Part shown: positions 42,164-45,860 of the stretch, piece after piece
How the letters are laid out: each line of letters starts with the position of its first letter
How positions within the stretch are numbered: the first letter of the stretch is position 1
Origin: Bacteroides sp.
Lineage (GTDB): Bacteria > Bacteroidota > Bacteroidia > Bacteroidales > Muribaculaceae
DNA length: 45,860 nucleotides
Direction: 5' to 3'
Assembly: GCA_014802435.1 (NCBI GenBank)
Contig: JAAVCG010000028.1
Location: 1 to 45,860, forward strand
Program-made: the position numbers and the translations under genes
Notes under the pieces: model-generated
Database searches by the model: none
What the model saw: only the letters and a program-made list of their open reading frames with translations
What the model was told of the DNA's origin: nothing

Positions 42164-43495
42164 ATGATGAAAAAAATATATTTCCCCCTCATAGCAGCCG
42201 CAGCTCTCTCCTTCAGCGCCTGCAATAACGATGACTCCGGACTCTTTGACACCTCCGCCGCCGAGCGCCTCGAAGAAAGCCGCACCGAATATGAGCAACT
42301 GCTCACTGCCGACGGCGGACTCTGGGCCCTGGAATATTTCACCAACGATGAAGAACCCGGCTACGTCCTGACAATGCAGTTCGGCAACAACGGAGCTGTT
42401 GAAATCTCAGCTGACCATAAATGGATCGGCAGCAAATTCCAGCAGGAAACCTCCCTCTGGGACGTAATCTCCGATAACGGAACAGTGCTCACCTTCAATA
42501 CCTATAACACCCTCTTCCACGTCTTCTCTACCCCCGAAAACATCGTCGGCTCCGACGCCCCCAAGAATGAATTTGGCGAAGATATCAACGAACTGGGCTA
42601 TGGCCACGAAGGCGACTACGAATTCCTGCTGATGAGCCACGACCAGGAAGGAAACATCCGCCTCGTAGGCAAAAAGCATGGCAAGGAAGCATGGCTGCGC
42701 AAACTCGATGCCTCAGTTGACCCTCAGGAATACCTCAACGAAATCAAGGCCAAGCGCAACATCTTCTCCTCCAAGTTCCCTGACTTCATCCTGACCGAAC
42801 CCTCCGGCGCAACTTACACCGTCAATAACCTCGGCGCAGGCATCCCCTCAATCTTCCCTCGCGACTTCAACGGTGTTGAAGCCGACCCCGTGACCCAGAC
42901 CGTCACCGCCCACGGAGTGCTCACCGCCAAGGGCTTCCGCTTCCGCGAACCCCTGGAAATCAAGCGCGCCGACGACTCCACCTTCGAAATCGAAGAACTC
43001 CTCTGGCAAGAAGACGGCTCCCTGAGCTGCCCCGCCGCCGCCATCACCGGCCCCACGGCCAAGGACGCACTGACGCGTACCTCCCTGACCTGGACTCTCG
43101 ACCCCGAAAGCCTCACCGGCTCTCTGGCCGAAGCCTATAATAAAGCCAACGAAGCCCTCGTGGCCTATAGCGCAACTACCGGCGGATACTCCTCAATTAC
43201 CCTCAACTATGCCTCCTTCATGGGCAATCTCACCCCGGTTATCACCTTCAATGTCGGTAAGCGCGTTTGCCGCGACTATGTCAACATCGACTTCACCGCT
43301 GATTATGCCGCAACCCTCTCGCTTCTCTCTTCAACTGATGCCTCAAAGCGTTATGATGAGTTAGTGCCCGAGTATGCCACATTCAAGCAGGCCCTCCTCC
43401 AATCATTTGAAATCACTAAGGCCTCAGTCCTTGATCCTTCAAAGCTGACCTTCACCGCTAAGGATGGCGGTTCAGTAACTTTCATTGTGAAATAA
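42164..43495 (+). CDS. DUF4302 lipoprotein
   Basis: This 443-residue lipoprotein has the lipobox LSFSAC (Cys20) followed by NNDDSG. The family pattern of DUF4302 is clear: an N-terminal helix with ERLEESRTEYEQLL, then GGLWALEYFTNDEEPGYVL, a WDVISDNGTVLTFNTYN segment and YEFLLMSHDQEGNIRLVGKK. DUF4302 proteins are Bacteroidetes lipoproteins of unknown function, regularly encoded beside SusCD and the zinc metallopeptidase as here. A substrate-binding role on the cell surface is likely by analogy, not shown. ATGs at 42164 and 42167 are both possible. Confidence 0.9.
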   Translation: MMKKIYFPLIAAAALSFSACNNDDSGLFDTSAAERLEESRTEYEQLLTADGGLWALEYFTNDEEPGYVLTMQFGNNGAVEISADHKWIGSKFQQETSLWDVISDNGTVLTFNTYNTLFHVFSTPENIVGSDAPKNEFGEDINELGYGHEGDYEFLLMSHDQEGNIRLVGKKHGKEAWLRKLDASVDPQEYLNEIKAKRNIFSSKFPDFILTEPSGATYTVNNLGAGIPSIFPRDFNGVEADPVTQTVTAHGVLTAKGFRFREPLEIKRADDSTFEIEELLWQEDGSLSCPAAAITGPTAKDALTRTSLTWTLDPESLTGSLAEAYNKANEALVAYSATTGGYSSITLNYASFMGNLTPVITFNVGKRVCRDYVNIDFTADYAATLSLLSSTDASKRYDELVPEYATFKQALLQSFEITKASVLDPSKLTFTAKDGGSVTFIVK

Positions 43496-43514
43496 TCCAA
43501 TAATTCAACACAAT

Positions 43515-45419
43515 ATGAAAAAGATCCTAATGATTAGCGGAGCAGCACTCATTGCCGCCTCTGCAATGGGCGCCGCCCCTGCCGCGAAGCAGGCCGCCAT
43601 CCAAGGTCTGAAGGGCGCACAAATGCAACGCGTCGACATGACCGCCAAATTCATCGGTTCTAAGGGTGTCACCTCAGCTGAAGCCCTGAAAAAGAGCTCA
43701 TCTTCCCTGCAAAATCAGAAGCTCAGCATCAAAGCAGCTGCCGCAGCCGCTGAAGAAGGAGCAGCAGAAACCCTCAGCGCCCGCTATTACTATCCGCCGA
43801 TCCACACCTTCTATTCCGGCACCACGCCTGATGGCATCATGTTCCCCTATTTAGATCAGAACAACGTTTACCTGTCATGGGGTCTCTCCGGCAACAAGGG
43901 TATCATCCCCTTCCTGAACCTCTCTACCGGCGCTCAGGCTTACGAATGGTCATATAACTACATGGGCCCGACCGACATGGACTGGATTCCCATGACCGCC
44001 GAATCAGAGCATCTTCCCGTTGCTATCGAGGGGGCATATCAAATGTTTACTGCTCCTACACTGACCGCCTTTGCCGGAAGCGAACAGCAGTCATACACTC
44101 CGGAATACGTCAGCCGCTTCCTTTGCGGTCCTGACTTCTACTCTTTCGGACTCACCCCCTCAAACCTCTTCGATGATTGGGACGAGGCAGAAGGACTCGC
44201 TGACTACTGGGGCGTAACGACCTGCCCGGTCAACATTGGTGTCGCCAAAAACACATATACCGCCGAATTCACTGTAGATCGCAATCCGGCTTCGGAAGAT
44301 GCTGATTACTACAACGAAAACGGTGCATGCGTTCAGTTCACTGACGCCATTATGCAAAGATATTCTGAGTATTATGACGTCTCAAATATCCGCGTAGGCA
44401 GCTACATTGCCATGCTCCCCGAGCAGACTCAGGCCTACCTGATGGACCAAACCTGGTTTATCCCCTACTATCAATCTACTGCTGACGTTACTCTCAATGT
44501 AACCGTCTACGGCGAAGATGAAGAAGGATATATCCTCACTGATAAGCCCATCGGCTCAGGTGAAGTGGTTCTGCCCGCTCACGCCCAAGTCGGTCCCGAA
44601 TCCGTTATCGTAAACCTTGAGGCTGTTGACGAAGAAGGATTCCCCACCTCTAACCCCCTCGTTATTGACGGTCCGGCCTACGTTTTCATTACCGGCTTCA
44701 ATGACCCCGCAATCAGCAAGTTCACCCTCTTCTTCAATGCTGGTACAGAATATACTGACCCCGAAGCTGACATAGAGGACTACTTTGCTTGCAACGCAGC
44801 CATCGGCTACGAATTTGACGCTAAAGAGAAAGGCGTTGAAAATGCTGAAACCCTCCATGGTTCTCAAATCTGGCCAACTGACGTGTTTGTCTACGGACGC
44901 ACCGCTCCCTACTATGGCGCTACGGACTTCACCATCTACTATAACATCCTCTTCCCCTATGTTACCAACGCTGACGGCGGCCAGGACATGAGCGTAATCG
45001 CTCCCGCAGAAGGCGGCAACATTGAATATCCCTTCGATGCCTACTTCCTGATTTCAGGTCTCATTGAAGAAGGAATCATGACTGCCGAAACCGATGCTGA
45101 CTGGTTCACCTTTGAAGCTGTCAACGCCCCGGTAGAAATTGAAGGCAACGTATACCCTTCAAACCAAATCAACATCACCGCTCAGGCCCTCCCCGAAGGA
45201 GTTGAAGGTCGCCAGGCCGTCATTAAATTCCGCGGCTATGCCTCAGACTTCGACCTCGTAGTAAGCCAGGGTGACGTTGCCGGCATCAGCAATGTTGCTG
45301 CCGCCAATGGTCCGGTTGAATACTTTGACCTGCAGGGTCGCAAGCTCAACAATGCCCCCGCCACCGGAATCTACCTCCAGCGTCAGGGCAACAAGACCAC
45401 CAAACACATCGCCAAATAA
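43515..45419 (+). CDS. Secreted protein of unknown function with BACON-like region and sorting-like tail
   Basis: This 634-residue protein has a signal peptide (about 1-19, MKKILMISGAALIAASAMG), an Ala/Lys/Ser-rich stretch (~20-90), and a long domain with many aromatic and acidic residues (~90-530) that I do not recognise. Residues ~540-595 (ADWFTFEAVNA ... RQAVIKFRGYASDFDLVVSQG) have the strand pattern of a BACON-like Ig domain. The end (EYFDLQGRKL ... GIYLQ ... KHIAK) is like the tails of the C10 and GH89 proteins. Unlike the three genes before it, it has no lipobox. It lies 19 nt after the DUF4302 gene and closes the susC operon. It could be a secreted binding protein or an unrecognised enzyme. 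Confidence 0.85.
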   Translation: MKKILMISGAALIAASAMGAAPAAKQAAIQGLKGAQMQRVDMTAKFIGSKGVTSAEALKKSSSSLQNQKLSIKAAAAAAEEGAAETLSARYYYPPIHTFYSGTTPDGIMFPYLDQNNVYLSWGLSGNKGIIPFLNLSTGAQAYEWSYNYMGPTDMDWIPMTAESEHLPVAIEGAYQMFTAPTLTAFAGSEQQSYTPEYVSRFLCGPDFYSFGLTPSNLFDDWDEAEGLADYWGVTTCPVNIGVAKNTYTAEFTVDRNPASEDADYYNENGACVQFTDAIMQRYSEYYDVSNIRVGSYIAMLPEQTQAYLMDQTWFIPYYQSTADVTLNVTVYGEDEEGYILTDKPIGSGEVVLPAHAQVGPESVIVNLEAVDEEGFPTSNPLVIDGPAYVFITGFNDPAISKFTLFFNAGTEYTDPEADIEDYFACNAAIGYEFDAKEKGVENAETLHGSQIWPTDVFVYGRTAPYYGATDFTIYYNILFPYVTNADGGQDMSVIAPAEGGNIEYPFDAYFLISGLIEEGIMTAETDADWFTFEAVNAPVEIEGNVYPSNQINITAQALPEGVEGRQAVIKFRGYASDFDLVVSQGDVAGISNVAAANGPVEYFDLQGRKLNNAPATGIYLQRQGNKTTKHIAK

Positions 45420-45458
45420 TCTCGAAAAAAATTAATTTACCCTTCTATCTCTGATAGC

Positions 45459-45498
45459 GGGGGGGCACTCCGCCGATGGAGCGCCCCCCCGCGCCTTT
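45459..45498 (+). terminator. GC-rich hairpin at the end of the susC operon
   Basis: Seven G, then CACTCC, a short loop, GGAGC and GCCCCCCC form a very stable stem of about 12 bp, followed by GCGCCTTTT. The T-run is short and offset, so termination may be partly structural. Confidence 0.65.
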
Positions 45499-45510
45499 TC
45501 TCCCGGCCCT

Positions 45511-45709
45511 ATGGAGAGGCGGATTCCGATCCGCCGCACCCGTCAGAAACCACACAAAGCCTCGGAGTCCAAGGTCATTTTAATGGAAAGGCGGATTCCG
45601 ATCCGCCGCCCCCGCCAAAGGGCACACAGAGCCCCGGAGTCCAAGGTCATTTTAATGGAGAGGCGGATTCCGATCCGCCGCCCCCGTTAGAAGGCACACA
45701 GAGCCTCGG
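45511..45709. repeat. REP I tandem array, three units of 72 bp
   Basis: REP I cores GGCGGATTCCGATCCGCC occur at 45518-45535, 45590-45607 and 45662-45679, exactly 72 bp apart and all in the same orientation. The spacers share CACACA-AGCC, CGGAGTCCAAGGTCATTTTA and ATGGA. The third unit decays after GAGCCTCGG. The interval 45420-45780 has no gene; it holds this array and the hairpin at 45459. Confidence 0.88.
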
Positions 45710-45780
45710 CGAGGCGACGTTATCGCCAACCCCAGGCTTGCGCCCAATGCAGTTAAAATAAGCCGAATCTATACAAAATC

Positions 45781-45826
45781 ATAGCGTTATCTGTTATAAG
45801 TAGAGAATTTAAACAGATAACGCTAT
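45781..45826. repeat. Perfect 15-bp inverted repeat reaching into a start codon
   Basis: ATAGCGTTATCTGTT (45781-45795) and its exact reverse complement AACAGATAACGCTAT (45812-45826) surround 16 AT-rich bases. The right arm supplies the AT of the ATG at 45825. It may be an operator, an mRNA hairpin that hides the start, or an IS end. Confidence 0.85.
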
Positions 45827-45860
45827 GAAGCAACTTGAGTACATCTATAACGAAACATTC
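45825..45860 (+). CDS. Start of an unidentified gene (cut by window end)
   Basis: ATG at 45825 opens a frame that stays open for the 12 codons available (MKQLEYIYNETF). Nothing can be said about the family. The preceding perfect inverted repeat overlaps the ATG, and an AT-rich composition suggests a change from the GC-rich operon before it. Confidence 0.5.
   Translation, partial: MKQLEYIYNETF

Noticed and set aside
45511-45709. Possible CRISPR array (regular repeats)
   Set aside because: The repeat and spacer parts are both conserved between units, the units are 72 bp, and no cas gene is present; it is a REP tandem array.

Overview
The window looks like a chromosome segment of a gut Bacteroidales, most likely Muribaculaceae; that family placement is inference. 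The evidence is an Asp-type MurA, the alternative GlmU-like protein, a SusC/SusD pair, lipoproteins with acidic residues after the lipobox Cys, almost no Shine-Dalgarno sites, and promoters of the Bacteroidetes form TTG-N20-TAnnTTTG. Most of the window is GC-rich with dense, overlapping operons. The first ~1.2 kb is clearly more AT-rich and looks like accessory DNA.

Layout. 1-2501: accessory stretch with the tail of a DUF1643 gene, a membrane protein of unknown function with a 42-bp tandem duplication, a remnant of a DUF4143-type ATPase, and a REP-associated Y1 transposase (RAYT). It ends at tRNA-Ser(GGA). 2823-6010: rsfS-ftsH-(CMD/cupin protein). 6011-7115: a repeat-rich interval with several palindromic (REP/REPIN/MITE-like) elements around one small secreted protein. 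7116-8440 (minus): ACT-like protein plus NAD kinase, divergent from the long plus-strand run pdxJ-exbB-exbD-tonB-antiporter-glmU-like-ruvA (8491-14924). 14838-18773: an HTH regulator, then murB-murA-WYL regulator, all on the minus strand. 19010-21103: tRNA-Arg(CCG) and a NagB/PIG-L fusion. 21254-22111: outer-membrane phospholipase A. 22188-25326: mltG-HAD-ribF-tcdA.

25498-45419 is a secretion and nutrient-acquisition region. A C10 cysteine protease and a very large GH89 alpha-N-acetylglucosaminidase form one operon. After a terminator comes a second operon: susC, susD, a lipoprotein metallopeptidase, a DUF4302 lipoprotein, and a secreted protein of unknown function. Three of the secreted proteins end in a similar sorting-like tail. 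Together they suggest degradation of mucin-type glycoprotein (peptide plus terminal alpha-GlcNAc) and import through SusCD, energised by TonB/ExbBD; that functional link is inference.

The most unusual signals are the REP-like elements, which include a perfect 30-bp inverted repeat, a 191-bp MITE-like element and a 72-bp tandem array, all in a window that also holds a RAYT. Next are a perfect 15-bp inverted repeat reaching into the start codon of the last partial gene, a NagB domain that has lost three of four catalytic residues, and a short uORF with a hairpin in the susC leader.
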